Positions 12,849-23,334 of a stretch of DNA of 64,000 nucleotides are shown here, one piece after another. Every line of letters begins with the position of its first letter. The first letter of the stretch is position 1. A program made the position numbers and the translations under genes. This DNA comes from Mesostigma viride (lineage: Eukaryota; Streptophyta; Mesostigmatophyceae; Mesostigmatales; Mesostigmataceae). The stretch is taken from positions 530,361 to 594,360 of the forward strand of contig RPFO01000891.1 in the NCBI GenBank assembly GCA_009746045.1, in the 5' to 3' direction. The notes beneath the pieces are model-generated. The model saw only the letters and a program-made list of their open reading frames with translations. It had not been told where the DNA came from and ran no database searches.

Positions 12849-12930
12849 TTCAGTCGCAGAATCCATTCCCCTCACGCAGTCGAACAGGGGTACTGTTCCC
12901 CCAGCGCGGACCTCGCCTCACAAATCGCCC
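12849..12930 (-). pseudogene. Degenerate 3' end of the same duplicated family
   Basis: TCAGTCGCAGAATCCATTCC and the following GTCGAACAGGGGTACTG...CAGCGCGGACCTCGCCTCAC align with the stop-proximal part of the other copies but are scrambled by indels. It is too decayed to translate. Confidence 0.55.
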
Positions 12931-12950
12931 TTGGGTACGATTTAGTCCCC

Positions 12951-13741
12951 TCAAAAAACCTTGAACATTTCACCTTTGAACTTGAAATGCACTTCACCCC
13001 CCATCCGAATTAGAAGTCCGGCCAAATTGACACCAGACCAGCTGTCTGTAACGTCGCCGTGCATAGTGCTGAGAGACTTTCTCGCCTCACGATACTTGTT
13101 ACACCACTTCTTGTGTTCCTCCCAGTCCGCACGCTGGCATTCGGCAGCACAATACCGGACGTCTCGACAACCCCCGCACTTGCGGTGGACACCCTCCATC
13201 ACAGAGCACGCCTTATTCGAGCAACACTTTGGAAGCGAGCCGAGCATCGGCCCTCCCACCCCCGGGAGAACGATCATCCGTGAAAACGTCAATTTCACGG
13301 ACTCGGAATTCCCGAATGTAAAATGGAAACCTTCAAACCCCCCCCCTCTACTCTCGCCGATACGGTCAATCTCGGCTGCGCCTCACTCGCGTCTGGAAAT
13401 TTCCCCCACTGGTCTTTCTCCCACTGGTCCCACCCAACCTTTCCGACATACGACACCAAAAGTCGAAACTCGACGTCTCGATTGAGTGGAACCCGATCCG
13501 CCGGCGTGGGCTTGTAGAATCCGCCAGCCAAGGCGAAGTACATGTCCAGCAACTGGAGATTAATCTGTCGTCCTACTGAGGCGAACGAGTCATACACGAC
13601 CAAAACCGCAAACTGGCGACCCAGGCGCTTCTCGTGCTGCCGTACCCATCCGTGGATCTCGCGAGCCCGGTTAAGTACGTTTGCTGCCACGCAGGCAATC
13701 GCAGCGCGGGTCGAAGATTCCAGCTCGCCCGTCTCCGCCAT
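12951..13741 (-). pseudogene. MYND zinc-finger protein, frame broken at a C9 run
   Basis: It starts MAETGELESS and proceeds through FAVLVVYDSFASVGRQINLQLLDMYFALAGGFYKP and EFRLLVSYVGK. At nine Cs (13338-13346 on the plus strand) the frame changes; the other frame carries FHFTFGNSES-VKLTFSRM and then a MYND finger, CCSNKAC...CGGCRDVRYCAAECQRADWEEHKKWC. The intact paralogue at 18804-19541 has the same segments in the same order in one frame, which proves a single gene. MYND fingers bind two zincs and mediate protein-protein contacts (for example with Pro-rich peptides). The N-terminal ~150 residues are not a known catalytic domain to me. With one base corrected the product would be about 260 aa. 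Confidence 0.75.
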
Positions 13742-13789
13742 CCCTCCCCTGCGCCAATTGGCACGTGCGTAATACGTAAGTAATGTTTT

Positions 13790-15935
13790 TCAAGTCTAAC
13801 GGCCGTTGGCTCACAACCCCCCTGTGGGAAGGGTGGATGCCTTACGAACCATTCAACCACATCTTTATGCTCAGCTAGATTTTTGGAGGCCTTTCTTGGA
13901 AGGCACATGGTAATAACCATCACTAAGCTGCATAAAAGACACATCCTGCCTTACTGCCACCAAATGAAACGAATGAAATGCACATGGTAATGTTTTTCAA
14001 GTCTAACGGCCGTTGGCTCACAACCCCCCTGTGGGAAGGGTGGATGCCTTACGAACCATCCAACCACATCTTTATGCTCAGCTAGATTTTTGGAGGCCTT
14101 TCTTGGAAGGCACATGGTAATAACCATCACTAAGCTGCATGAAAGACACATCCTGCCTTACTGCCACCAAATGAAAAGAATGAAATGCACATGATAATGT
14201 TTTTCCAATTCCAACGGCCGTTGGCTCACAACCCCCTGTGGGAAGGGTGGATGCCTTACGAACCAGTCAAGCCCCATCTTTATGCTCAGCTAGATTTTTT
14301 GGAGGCCTTTCTAGGAGAAAAATGGTAAATAGCCACCACTAAGCTGCATAAAAGACACATCCTGCCTTATTGCCACCCAATTAAACGAATGAAATGCACA
14401 TGGTAATGTTTTTCAAGTCCAACGGCCGTTGGCTCACAACCCCCCTGTGGGAAGGGTGGATGCCTTACGAACCATTCAACCACATCTTTATGCTCAGCTA
14501 GATTTTTGGAGGCCTTTCTTTGAAGGCACATGGTAATAACAATCACTAAGCTGCATGAAAGACACATCCTGCATTATTGCCACCAAATGAAACGAATGAA
14601 ATGCACATTTTATTGTTTTTCCAATTCCAACGGCCGTTTGCTCACAACCCCCCTGTGGGAAGGGTGGATGCCTTACGAACCATTCAACCACATCTTTATG
14701 CTCAGCTAGATTTTTGGAGGCCTTTCTTGGAAGAAAAATGGTAATAGCCACCACAAAGCTGAATGAAAGATACATCCTGGCTGATTGCCAACCCACTCAA
14801 AGGAATGAAATGCACATGATAATGTTTTTCAAGTCCAACGGCCGTTGGCTCACAACCCCCCTCTGGGAAGGGTGGATGCCTTACGAACCATTCAACCACA
14901 TCTTTATGCTCAGCTAGATTTTTGGAGGCCTTTCTTGGAAGAAAAATGGTAATAGCCACCACTAAGCTGAATGAAAGATACATCCTGGCTGATTGCCAAC
15001 CCACTCAAAGGAATGAAATGCACATGATAATGTTTTTCAAGTCCAACGGCCGTTGGCTCACAACCCCCCACTGGGAAGGGTGGATGCCTTACGAACCAGT
15101 CAAGCCCATCTTTATGCTCAGCTAGATTTTTGGAGGCCTTTCTTGGAAGAAAAATGGTAATAGCCACCACTAAGCTGAATGAAAGATACATCCTGGCTGA
15201 TTGCCAACCCACTCAAAGGAATGAAATGCACATGATAATGTTTTTCAAGTCCAACGGCCGTTGGCTCACAACCCCCCTCTGGGAAGGGTGGATGCCTTAC
15301 GAACCAGTCAAGCCCATCTTTATGCTCAGCTAGATTTTTGGAGGCCTTTCTTGGAAGAAAAATGGTGATAGCCACCACTAAGCTGCATAAAAGACACATC
15401 CTGCCTTATTGCCACCCAATCAAATGAATGAAATGCACATGATAATGTTTTTTAAGTCTAACGGCCGTTGGCTCACAACCCCCCTCTGGGAAGGGTGGAT
15501 GCCTTACGAACCATTCAACCACATCTTTATGCTCAGCTAGTTTTTTTGGAGGCCTTTCTAGGAAGGCACATGGTAATAACCATCACTAAGCTGCATGAAA
15601 GACGCATCCTGCCTTATTGCCACCCAATGAAACGAATGAAATGCACATGATAATGTTTTTCCAATTCCAACGGCCGTTTGCTCACAACCCCCCTCTGGGA
15701 AGGGTGGATGCCTTACGAACCAGTCAAGCCCCATCTTTATGCTCAGCTAGTTTTTTTGGAGGCCTTTCTAGGAGAAAAATGGTAAATAGCCACCACTAAG
15801 CTGCATGAAAGACACATCCTGGCTGCTTGCCACCCTATCAAACGAATAAAAAGCACATGATAATGTTTTTCCAATTCCAACGGCCGTTGGCTCACAACCC
15901 CCTTCGGGTAGAGGCCTTACGGACCAGTCAGAAAT
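13790..15935. repeat. 207-209 bp tandem repeat with a palindrome in every unit, 11 copies
   Basis: Palindrome cores lie near 13798, 14005, 14213, 14420, 14628, 14836, 15044, 15252, 15461, 15669 and 15878. Each unit continues with GGCTCACAACCCCCCTGTGGG, a GGATGCCTTACGAACC segment, ATGCTCAGCTAG, GGAGGCCTTTCT and AGACACATCCTG. Some units have AACGGCCGTTTG, but the inner core is conserved. The 60-100 aa frames in both directions are repeat artefacts, although the minus-strand peptide is similar in each unit. Confidence 0.95.
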
Positions 15936-16073
15936 GGTGTCCACCAAGCTATTCCCCCCACACCCACAGTTGTCCTTGTCCACATACCTTTCCAGTACAG
16001 TTGTCCTCAGCTTCTCAGCAACGGGCGACTCCTCTCCTTCTTGATGCCTTGACAGATATCACATAAACAAAAC
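15936..16073. other. Spacer, no feature seen
   Basis: Short unique sequence between two repeat blocks. Confidence 0.4.
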
Positions 16074-17290
16074 ACGATCACGAGAGCATCAGGATTGTTA
16101 GAGGTTTCCTCCATCAACGACCGTAAGATACACACACCTCAAAAACCAACTTTCTTGTCCTCCCAAATAACATATGTTTTTAAATGTAAAATAAATCACA
16201 TTCATATTCTGTCACTTGATTTAACCACACAATTGTTCAGGTCCAACGCCCGTTGGCATTACGCCTCTTCCCGGTAAAATACTATTTATTGCTCCAACCC
16301 CACAAGAAACTCGTTCCGGACCTGTTCGAAGCGAAGAGCACTGCCAGGGATCGGAGTCGAGCCAGATTTGTGTGCGGAACATGATGGCTGGCCTACGTGG
16401 TGTGGAGCAATAATGTCGACATTTTCAGTGACTGTTCAGCCTAAAAAAATAACAAGCAGATGCGACGGCCCCTCCATTAAACAAATTATCCACCACTGTT
16501 GCGCTACACTAGCAATGTTTGTCAAGGTCCAACGGCCGTTGGCATCAAATAAATCACAACCATTGGTCACTCCATTTAACAAAATACCCACAACTTTTTA
16601 ACCACACTAGAAATGTTTTTTGAGGTCCAACGGCCGTATAAACAAGACACGATCACGAGAGCATCAGGATTGTTAGAGGTTTCCTCCATCAAAAACCGTA
16701 AGAAACCACCTCAAAAAACAACTTTCTTGTCCTCCCAAATAACATATGTTTTTAAATGTAAAATAAATCACCTTCATATTCTGTCACTTGATTTAACCAC
16801 ACAATTTTTCAGGTCCAACGCCCGTTGGCATTACGCCCCTTCCCGGTAAAAGAGTATTTATTGCTCCAACCCCACAAAAAACTCGTTCCGGACCTGTTCG
16901 AGGCGAAGAGCACTGCCAGGGATCGGAGTCGAGCCAGATTTGTGTGCGGAACATGATGGCTGGCCTACCTCACTCCCCAACATCAATGTGGACCTGGGTT
17001 CGAACCCTGTCAGTGCTATTCGCTTCGAACAGTTCCGGAACGAGTTTTTTGTGGGTGTGGAGCAATAACGTCGACATTTTCAGTGACTGTTCAGCCTAAA
17101 AAAATCACAAGCAGATGCGACGGCCCCTCCATTAAACAAATTATCCACCACTGTTGCGCTACACTAGCAATGTTTGTCAAGCCGTTGGCATCAAATAAAT
17201 CACAACCATTGGTCACTCCATTTAACAAAATACCCACAACTTTTTAACCACACTAGAAATGTTTTTTGAGGTCCAACGGCCGTTGGAATC
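16074..17290. repeat. ~570-bp imperfect tandem duplication carrying palindromes
   Basis: CACGATCACGAGAGCATCAG occurs near 16074 and 16648; the following TTAGAGGTTTCCTCCATCAA, the AACATATGTTTTTAAATGTA segment, the CCAACGCCCGTTGG palindrome variant, and the GCAGATGCGACGGCCCCTCC segment are repeated in the same order. The second copy carries a longer fold-back element (16857-17071) that is internally deleted in the first. Confidence 0.85.
16857..17071. mobile_element. Fold-back / MITE-like element with ~58-bp inverted ends and a tRNA-like B box
   Basis: Left arm TTATTGCTCCAACCCCACAA then AACTCGTTCCGG and CTGTTCGAGGCGAAGAGCAC mirrors the right arm GTGCTATTCGCTTCGAAC, CCGGAACGAGTTTTTTGTGG and GTGTGGAGCAATAA. 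Between the arms lies GGGTTCGAACCC (about 16997-17008), which fits a Pol III B box (GGTTCGANTCC-like), though no full tRNA fold is present. A deleted copy at about 16279-16411 keeps the left arm and the extreme right end. Transposition was not shown; a tRNA-derived or hairpin-type non-autonomous element is inferred. Confidence 0.6.
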
Positions 17291-17459
17291 CAAAAAATGC
17301 CGAATTCATGTCAAATTTATATAAATGTGACAGTTGACAGAATTAGAGATAATTAAATCATCAAATCCAGCTTTAGCCATCAGCCTTACCCATCAGCAAA
17401 AATTGGCGAATTTCATTCAATATTAGAATTCAAAATTTATTAATGAAATTTATGTTTCA

Positions 17460-18407
17460 TCATTCAACCTCTTCAGAATCCTCATCCAAACACAACATCA
17501 TGTCCCCTTTCCACTTGTACATACTACTCTCGGCCAAATACAGCAAGCGTGCCTTCTTCCCCCCAAAAAACTTGAGATAATCCGGTGTGAAGATTGTTCC
17601 GCTGAGGACCTGCATAGCTAACTCCACCAAAACGCTTGCCATATCCTCCTCCCTACACCTCCTCTCTAATAAGGCCTTCATGTCTGCGTTCTCATCAAAT
17701 CCCATGATCAGAACTGCACATGCCATTCCTCCCCCCTCCAGAGGCAGCCCCTCCAAAAGCTTCACCCATTCTGCCTCCCTACGCGCTCTCCTCCCCGGAG
17801 GAAAAAAAATGTCCTCATCCGGGTCATAAGGAGTATCGCAGAACCAGAAAATGCTCCTTAACCCCCATAGTTCATAATTATCGTACAAGTCATCCATTTC
17901 CTTTCCCAATTGGCGTAAGCGAGCTGTCCACCCCCTCCAATTCCTCTCCAACACACGTCTCCTCTCAGCACGCTGGGACCTGAACAACCCTCCCATCGTC
18001 CTTGCTCGTGCATGTCCCTCTGGTGCTGGCTGGCGTCCTAACACCTCCTCAACTTCTTCACAATATACCTTAAAATACATTCCCCTTGTGACGAGTGTGT
18101 AGGGGGTGATATCAGCGCTTGCACACTTTACTTGCCCGCCATACAATTCTCGGAAAAGAGACTCAGTTATCAATGTACGAGGACCATCCCCGAATGCGTC
18201 CACGAACCCAGAAATTAACTTAAAGCTGAATTGGGGTTCATACCTCCCCGACACCGCTTCCCTAGCCCCTCTACAAACTGCTTCAAAGCGGGCTACGTCG
18301 GGCGCCTCCATAAAAGCTGCGACTTCGGTCCAAATTTCCCACGGCAGTGAGATATCCCCTTCCATTATCGGCCCCGACGTCAAACTTGTCCCCTCTGCAC
18401 ATAACAT
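17460..18407 (-). CDS. F-box-like protein
   Basis: About 315 aa from ATG at 18407 (MLCAEGTS), or 301 aa from 18365 (MEGDISLPW); the longer upstream extension lacks an ATG. Directly after the second ATG comes an F-box-like motif: ISLPWEIWTEVAAFMEAPDVARFEAVCRGAREAV. In established cases this binds SKP1 and recruits substrates to SCF ubiquitin ligases. The rest shows no LRR, kelch or WD repeats. It contains a charged helical region (RSQRAERRRVLERNWRGWTARLRQLGKEM), an acidic FCDTPYDPDEDIFFPPGRR segment, and an acidic tail. It is intronless, with palindromes at about 17277 (185 bp past the stop) and 18487 (80 bp upstream). The F-box call rests on the pattern only. Confidence 0.65.
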   Translation of the reverse strand: MLCAEGTSLTSGPIMEGDISLPWEIWTEVAAFMEAPDVARFEAVCRGAREAVSGRYEPQFSFKLISGFVDAFGDGPRTLITESLFRELYGGQVKCASADITPYTLVTRGMYFKVYCEEVEEVLGRQPAPEGHARARTMGGLFRSQRAERRRVLERNWRGWTARLRQLGKEMDDLYDNYELWGLRSIFWFCDTPYDPDEDIFFPPGRRARREAEWVKLLEGLPLEGGGMACAVLIMGFDENADMKALLERRCREEDMASVLVELAMQVLSGTIFTPDYLKFFGGKKARLLYLAESSMYKWKGDMMLCLDEDSEEVE

Positions 18408-18482
18408 ACATCGACGTCCATCCTTAAAAAAAATGAGGTTTTGTCGGAAAGAAAATATGCAAACGTTAGGCGAGGTTTCCAA

Positions 18483-18803
18483 TCCCTAACGGCCGTTGGG
18501 TCACTAATTGTTGTTTAACCCACTACAGTCGCATGAGAGAAAACGAAAGTCAATTTTATTCCAATTTCAAAGTGAAAGGAGAATCACTATTACACCATTT
18601 TACAACACAAATCAGGTCAATTTTATTCCAATTTCAAAGTAAAAGAGAATTCACCATTACACCATTTTACAACACAAATCAGGACTACATACACAAATTT
18701 CAAACCCAAAATGCGTCCAGTTTTCCAGCCTCAAAAGCAAATTATTACTCTACATTTCCAGTTTTTCTATGAGGAAGAACCGTAGTAGAAGGTGAAGGAG
18801 AAG
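18483..18803. other. Spacer with palindrome variant and a 67-bp direct repeat
   Basis: The core CTAACGGCCGTTGG lies at about 18487. AATTTTATTCCAATTTCAAA and TTACACCATTTTACAACACA occur twice about 67 bp apart (18550-18680). It forms the 3' flank of the MYND gene and the upstream flank of the F-box-like gene. Confidence 0.6.
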
Positions 18804-19541
18804 TCACCTCAGAGAAGTCGACCTGGTTCCATCCAGTATGGTCGTCCTGTTTACCCCCCTTATCACCCCTGCCAGCCCCTCCCTTGCTTGCCTCAGACGT
18901 TCGCATCTATCCTTATGCCTACTCCAGTCAGCACGCTGGCACTCCTCACTGCAATATCTGGCATCCCTACATCCTCTACACCACTTCTGAGGGCCTGTGT
19001 CGCACCCACACCCCTCCTTGGAGCAATTTCGCATACCACGCATGGGATCCCCATCCCTCACGATCGGGTCAGAGAGCAAGAAAAAGTTCATGTTGAGGGG
19101 TACTTCTGCCCCTACACACGCATCAGCCCTCACGCGCAGGGAAGACGTAACATTCGGGTAAAATGCGCGCCCGTAGGTGCACCCAAGCTGAGCCCCTTCC
19201 TCTTCCCCCAACTCTATCTTTGGCCCCTTTGTAATGAACGACACCAAAAGGCGGAACTCCCTCGTTGGGTCTATTGGCGCTCTTAGATCCATCTGTGGTA
19301 CGAAAAAACCCTCTTGAATACAGAAGTTCATATCAGCTAGCTGGGCGTACATAACCCTCTCCATTTGGCTGAACGAATCAAACGCCAATAAAACGGCCAA
19401 GTGGCGGCCTGTCTTCTCCTGCGCGACACGAACTTCCTCGAATATGACACGCGACAGAAAGCGAACTTGTTTGTAAACGTTTTGAAGGACGCTTCCGTAG
19501 ACTTCATTCACGATCTCGGACTCATTCGCGATCTCGGCCAT
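18804..19541 (-). CDS. MYND zinc-finger protein (intact paralogue)
   Basis: 245 aa from ATG at 19541 (MAEIANES), chosen because the paralogue at 12951-13741 also begins MAE. Residues 45-110 hold the shared block (HLAVLLAFDSF, MNFCIQEGFFVP, EFRLLVSFITK). The MYND finger is complete: C173, C178, C188, C191, C197, C201, H209, C213 in the order expected for the family, including YCSEECQRADWSRHKDRC. The C-terminus is short and basic. There is no SET domain, so it is not a SMYD methyltransferase. Role unknown; protein-protein interaction via the finger is the family expectation. It is intronless and on the same strand as all genes from 6.4 to 20.0 kb. Confidence 0.85.
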   Translation of the reverse strand: MAEIANESEIVNEVYGSVLQNVYKQVRFLSRVIFEEVRVAQEKTGRHLAVLLAFDSFSQMERVMYAQLADMNFCIQEGFFVPQMDLRAPIDPTREFRLLVSFITKGPKIELGEEEGAQLGCTYGRAFYPNVTSSLRVRADACVGAEVPLNMNFFLLSDPIVRDGDPMRGMRNCSKEGCGCDTGPQKWCRGCRDARYCSEECQRADWSRHKDRCERLRQAREGLAGVIRGVNRTTILDGTRSTSLR

Positions 19542-19721
19542 CTTTTTCAGGGAAAAAACGAACAAAAAGATTTACATCGCGGCCAAAAAAACGCGTTTTC
19601 CCATTAGTGTGTTTGCCTAATTTATTGTAATCATTCATTTTTAAAACAGTCAGGTCCTTCACAACCTCAGAAAATGATTTCATTAAATTGGCATATACAT
19701 TTAAAAACATCTTAGGTCGCA

Positions 19722-19976
19722 CTACTTTTTGCGTTTCAGTTTACGTTTGTTTCCCGGTTGAATAAAGTTGACACCATCCCCTTCATCGTCGGAAATTAAG
19801 GCCGGCATTTCGTCCACTTCAGCTTGTACATCATCTTTTTTCATCACAACCATGGCTGGAATTGAATCCCAAAATTTCTCAATCGCTCTAACAACTTCGG
19901 CTGGCAGTTTTTTGGCCCCCCGTTCAACTGCCTCTCTCTCCTGGTTCGACACCGAAACGTCCTTGTCTTTCTCCAT
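19722..19976 (-). CDS. Small basic-acidic protein, unknown
   Basis: 84 aa from ATG at 19976 (MEKDKDVSVSNQERE); the frame extends upstream but without a better ATG. A helical N-terminal half (REAVERGAKKLPAEVVRAIEKFWDSI) is followed by an acidic segment (EVDEMPALISDDEGDG) and a basic nuclear-signal-like end (GNKRKLKRKK). The layout resembles the end of the gene at 6401-7183. No domain recognised. Composition and position in the co-oriented cluster support a real gene; length makes this uncertain. Confidence 0.45.
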   Translation of the reverse strand: MEKDKDVSVSNQEREAVERGAKKLPAEVVRAIEKFWDSIPAMVVMKKDDVQAEVDEMPALISDDEGDGVNFIQPGNKRKLKRKK

Positions 19977-20079
19977 TGAAAAAAACTGCACGTGAAGCAC
20001 AACTGGCACAACCAATGTAAGTAAACCTAGTACTTCAGGGGCGGATTAATTCATCAGCCGGAGTACAATTTTATTTTAC

Positions 20080-20475
20080 AACGCCAACGGCCGTTGGCAT
20101 TACAGCAATGAAGTTAAGATAAAAACGTCGTAATGCAACGGCTGATAAAACTGGCGTATAATCAATAACGCAAAAAAAATTGGCAAGAACTTTTTTTTGG
20201 AGGTCCAACGGCCGTTGGCATCACGTAAATCACAACAGCAATGATGGAAACTGATTTTGCAAGTCCAACGGCCGTTGGCATCAAGAAAATCAGAAGAGGG
20301 AGCGACTGCCCAAAAAACGCATAATAATAAAACAAGTACCTTGCAGGTGGTTGACAGACGCGAATCTTGTGTGGCGACGTGGAATCTGCAAGGAATGCGC
20401 AAAAACGTTGCAATCAGAATTACAAGGATTACATATTTTCCACATTTAGTTTTTCAGGTCCAACGGCCGTTGGCA
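20080..20475. repeat. Four palindrome elements in non-coding DNA
   Basis: CCAACGGCCGTTGG occurs near 20084, 20206, 20262 and 20459, followed by GCATTACAG, GCATCACGTAAATCAC, GCATCAAGAAAATCAG and GCATGAGATAATAAG and preceded by T-rich tracts. No gene is supported between 20016 and 20571. Confidence 0.9.
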
Positions 20476-20571
20476 TGAGATAATAAGAATACCACTACAT
20501 GCGTGTGAGAAAATTGTGCCGGGTGACAGAATTAAATCCAAGTTGCCCAGCAGGTGGGAGGGAGGGAAAAG

Positions 20572-21300
20572 GAGGATCAATGAAATGGGAGGGAGGGAGG
20601 GAGGGAGGGAGGGAGGGAGGGAGGGAAGGAGGGAGGGAGGGAGGGAGGAGGGAGGAGGGAGAGGAAGGAGGGAAGGAGGGAAGGAGGGAAGGAGGGAAGG
20701 AGGGAAGGAGGGAAGGAGGGAAGGAGGGAAGGAGGGAAGGAGGGAAGGAGGGAAGGAGGGAAGGAGGGAAGGAGGGAAGGAGGGAAGGAGGGAAGGAGGG
20801 AAGGAGGGAAGGAGGGAAGGAGGGAAGGAGGGAAGGAGGGAAGGAGGGAAGGAGGGAAGGAGGGAAGGAGGGAAGGAGGGAAGGAGGGAAGGAGGGAAGG
20901 AGGGAAGGAGGGAAGGAGGGAAGGAGGGAAGGAGGGAAGGAGGGAAGGAGGGAAGGAGGGAAGGAGGGAAGGAGGGAAGGAGGGAAGGAGGGAAGGAGGG
21001 AAGGAGGGAAGGAGGGAAGGAGGGAAGGAGGGAAGGAGGGAAGGAGGGAAGGAGGGAAGGAGGGAAGGAGGGAAGGAGGGAAGGAGGGAAGGAGGGAAGG
21101 AGGGAAGGAGGGAAGGAGGGAAGGAGGGAAGGAGGGAAGGAGGGAAGGAGGGAAGGAGGGAAGGAGGGAAGGAGGGAAGGAGGGAAGGAGGGAAGGAGGG
21201 AAGGAGGGAAGGAGGGAAGGAGGGAAGGAGGGAAGGAGGGAAGGAGGGAAGGAGGGAAGGAGGGAAGGAGGGAAGGAGGGAAGGAGGGAAGGAGGGAAGG
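20572..21300. repeat. Pure purine tract, GGGA then GGGAAGGA 8-bp repeat
   Basis: About 730 bp without interruption by a pyrimidine from 20588 on: a (GGGA)n lead-in, then a very regular (GGGAAGGA)n array. It is a homopurine mirror repeat, able in principle to form triplex or G-rich structures. All overlapping frames are artefacts. Confidence 0.97.
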
Positions 21301-23141
21301 ATAAATACCTAGGGGGGGGGCTGGCATGCATAAATACCTAGGGGGGGTGCTGGCATGCATAAATACCTAGGGGGGGTGCTGGCATGCATAAATACCTAGG
21401 GGGGGGGCTGGCATGCATAAATACCTAGGGGGGGTGCTGGCATGCATAAATACCTAGGGGGGGGCTGGCATGCATAAATACCTAGGGGGGGCTGGCATGC
21501 ATAAATACCTAGGGGGGGTGCTGGCATGCATAAATACCTAGGGGGGGTGCTGGCATGCATAAATACCTAGGGGGGGGGCTGGCATGCATAAATACCTAGG
21601 GGGGTGCTGGCATGCATAAATACCTAGGGGGGGGCTGGCATGCATAAATACCTAGGGGGGGTGCTGGCATGCATAAATACCTAGGGGGGGGCTGGCATGC
21701 ATAAATACCTAGGGGGGGTGCTGGCATGCATAAATACCTAGGGGGGGGCTGGCATGCATAAATACCTAGGGGGGGGCTGGCATGCATAAATACCTAGGGG
21801 GGGTGCTGGCATGCATAAATACCTAGGGGGGGTGCTGGCATGCATAAATACCTAGGGGGGGTGCTGGCATGCATAAATACCTAGGGGGGGTGCTGGCATG
21901 CATAAATACCTAGGGGGGGTGCTGGCATGCATAAATACCTAGGGGGGGGCTGGCATGCATAAATACCTAGGGGGGGGCTGGCATGCATAAATACCTAGGG
22001 GGGGGCTGGCATGCATAAATACCTAGGGGGGTGCTGGCATGCATAAATACCTAGGGGGGGTGCTGGCATGCATAAATACCTAGGGGGGGTGCTGGCATGC
22101 ATAAATACCTAGGGGGGGGCTGGCATGCATAAATACCTAGGGGGGGGCTGGCATGCATAAATACCTAGGGGGGGTGCTGGCATGCATAAATACCTAGGGG
22201 GGGGCTGGCATGCATAAATACCTAGGGGGGGTGCTGGCATGCATAAATACCTAGGGGGGGTGCTGGCATGCATAAATACCTAGGGGGGGTGCTGGCATGC
22301 ATAAATACCTAGGGGGGGTGCTGGCATGCATAAATACCTAGGGGGGGTGCTGGCATGCATAAATACCTAGGGGGGGGCTGGCATGCATAAATACCTAGGG
22401 GGGGTGCTGGCATGCATAAATACCTAGGGGGGGGCTGGCATGCATAAATACCTAGGGGGGGTGCTGGCATGCATAAATACCTAGGGGGGGGCTGGCATGC
22501 ATAAATACCTAGGGGGGGTGCTGGCATGCATAAATACCTAGGGGGGGTGCTGGCATGCATAAATACCTAGGGGGGGGGCATGCATAAATACCTAGGGGGG
22601 GTGCTGGCATGCATAAATACCGAGGGGGGGTGCTGGCATGCATAAATACCTAGGGGGGGTGCTGGCATGCATAAATACCTAGGGGGGGGCTGGCATGCAT
22701 AAATACCTAGGGGGGGTGCTGGCATGCATAAATACCTAGGGGGGGGCTGGCATGCATAAATACCTAGGGGGGGGGCATGCATAAATACCTAGGGGGGGGC
22801 TGGCATGCATAAATACCTAGGGGGGTGCTGGCATGCATAAATACCGAGGGGGGGGCTGGCATGCATAAATACCGAGGGGGGGTGCTGGCATGCATAAATA
22901 CCGAGGGGGGGCTGGCATGCATAAATACCTAGGGGGGGTGCTGGCATGCATAAATACCGAGGGGGGGGCTGGCATGCATAAATACCTAGGGGGGGTGCTG
23001 GCATGCATAAATACCTAGGGGGGGGCTGGCATGCATAAATACGTCGGGGGGTGCTGGCATGCATAAATACCTAGGGGGGTGCTGGCATGCATAAATACCT
23101 AGGGGGGGTGCTGGCATGCATAAATACCTAGGGGGGGGGGC

Positions 23142-23334
23142 TGCCATTCGTACCTTTTTTTCTTTTTTTATTTTTAAGCCGGCCTGGGGCAGCGGCGGCG
23201 GGTGGACGAAAACTGATAGCGTTCCCGTTTGTGCATCCCGTGACCACCGGCCACCAAACGGAGGCACGACACCAAGGCAGATCAAGCACCAAAGGAAGCA
23301 GCAAGGACGTTGACGTTATTAACAAAGAATGGGG
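23142..23334. repeat. ~190-bp insert in the minisatellite, copy 1
   Basis: It starts CATTCGTACC, then a T-rich stretch, GCCGGCCTGGGGCAGCGGCG, GTGACCACCGGCCACCAAAC, GGCACGACACCAAGGCAG and AAGGAAGCAGCAAGGACGTT. Near-identical copies follow at 24818, 26199 and 27092, and a diverged copy near 28515. Confidence 0.93.

Noticed and set aside
20446-21360. LLPSFPPS and GGKEGRRE repeat proteins
   Set aside because: Simple frames through (GGGAAGGA)n.
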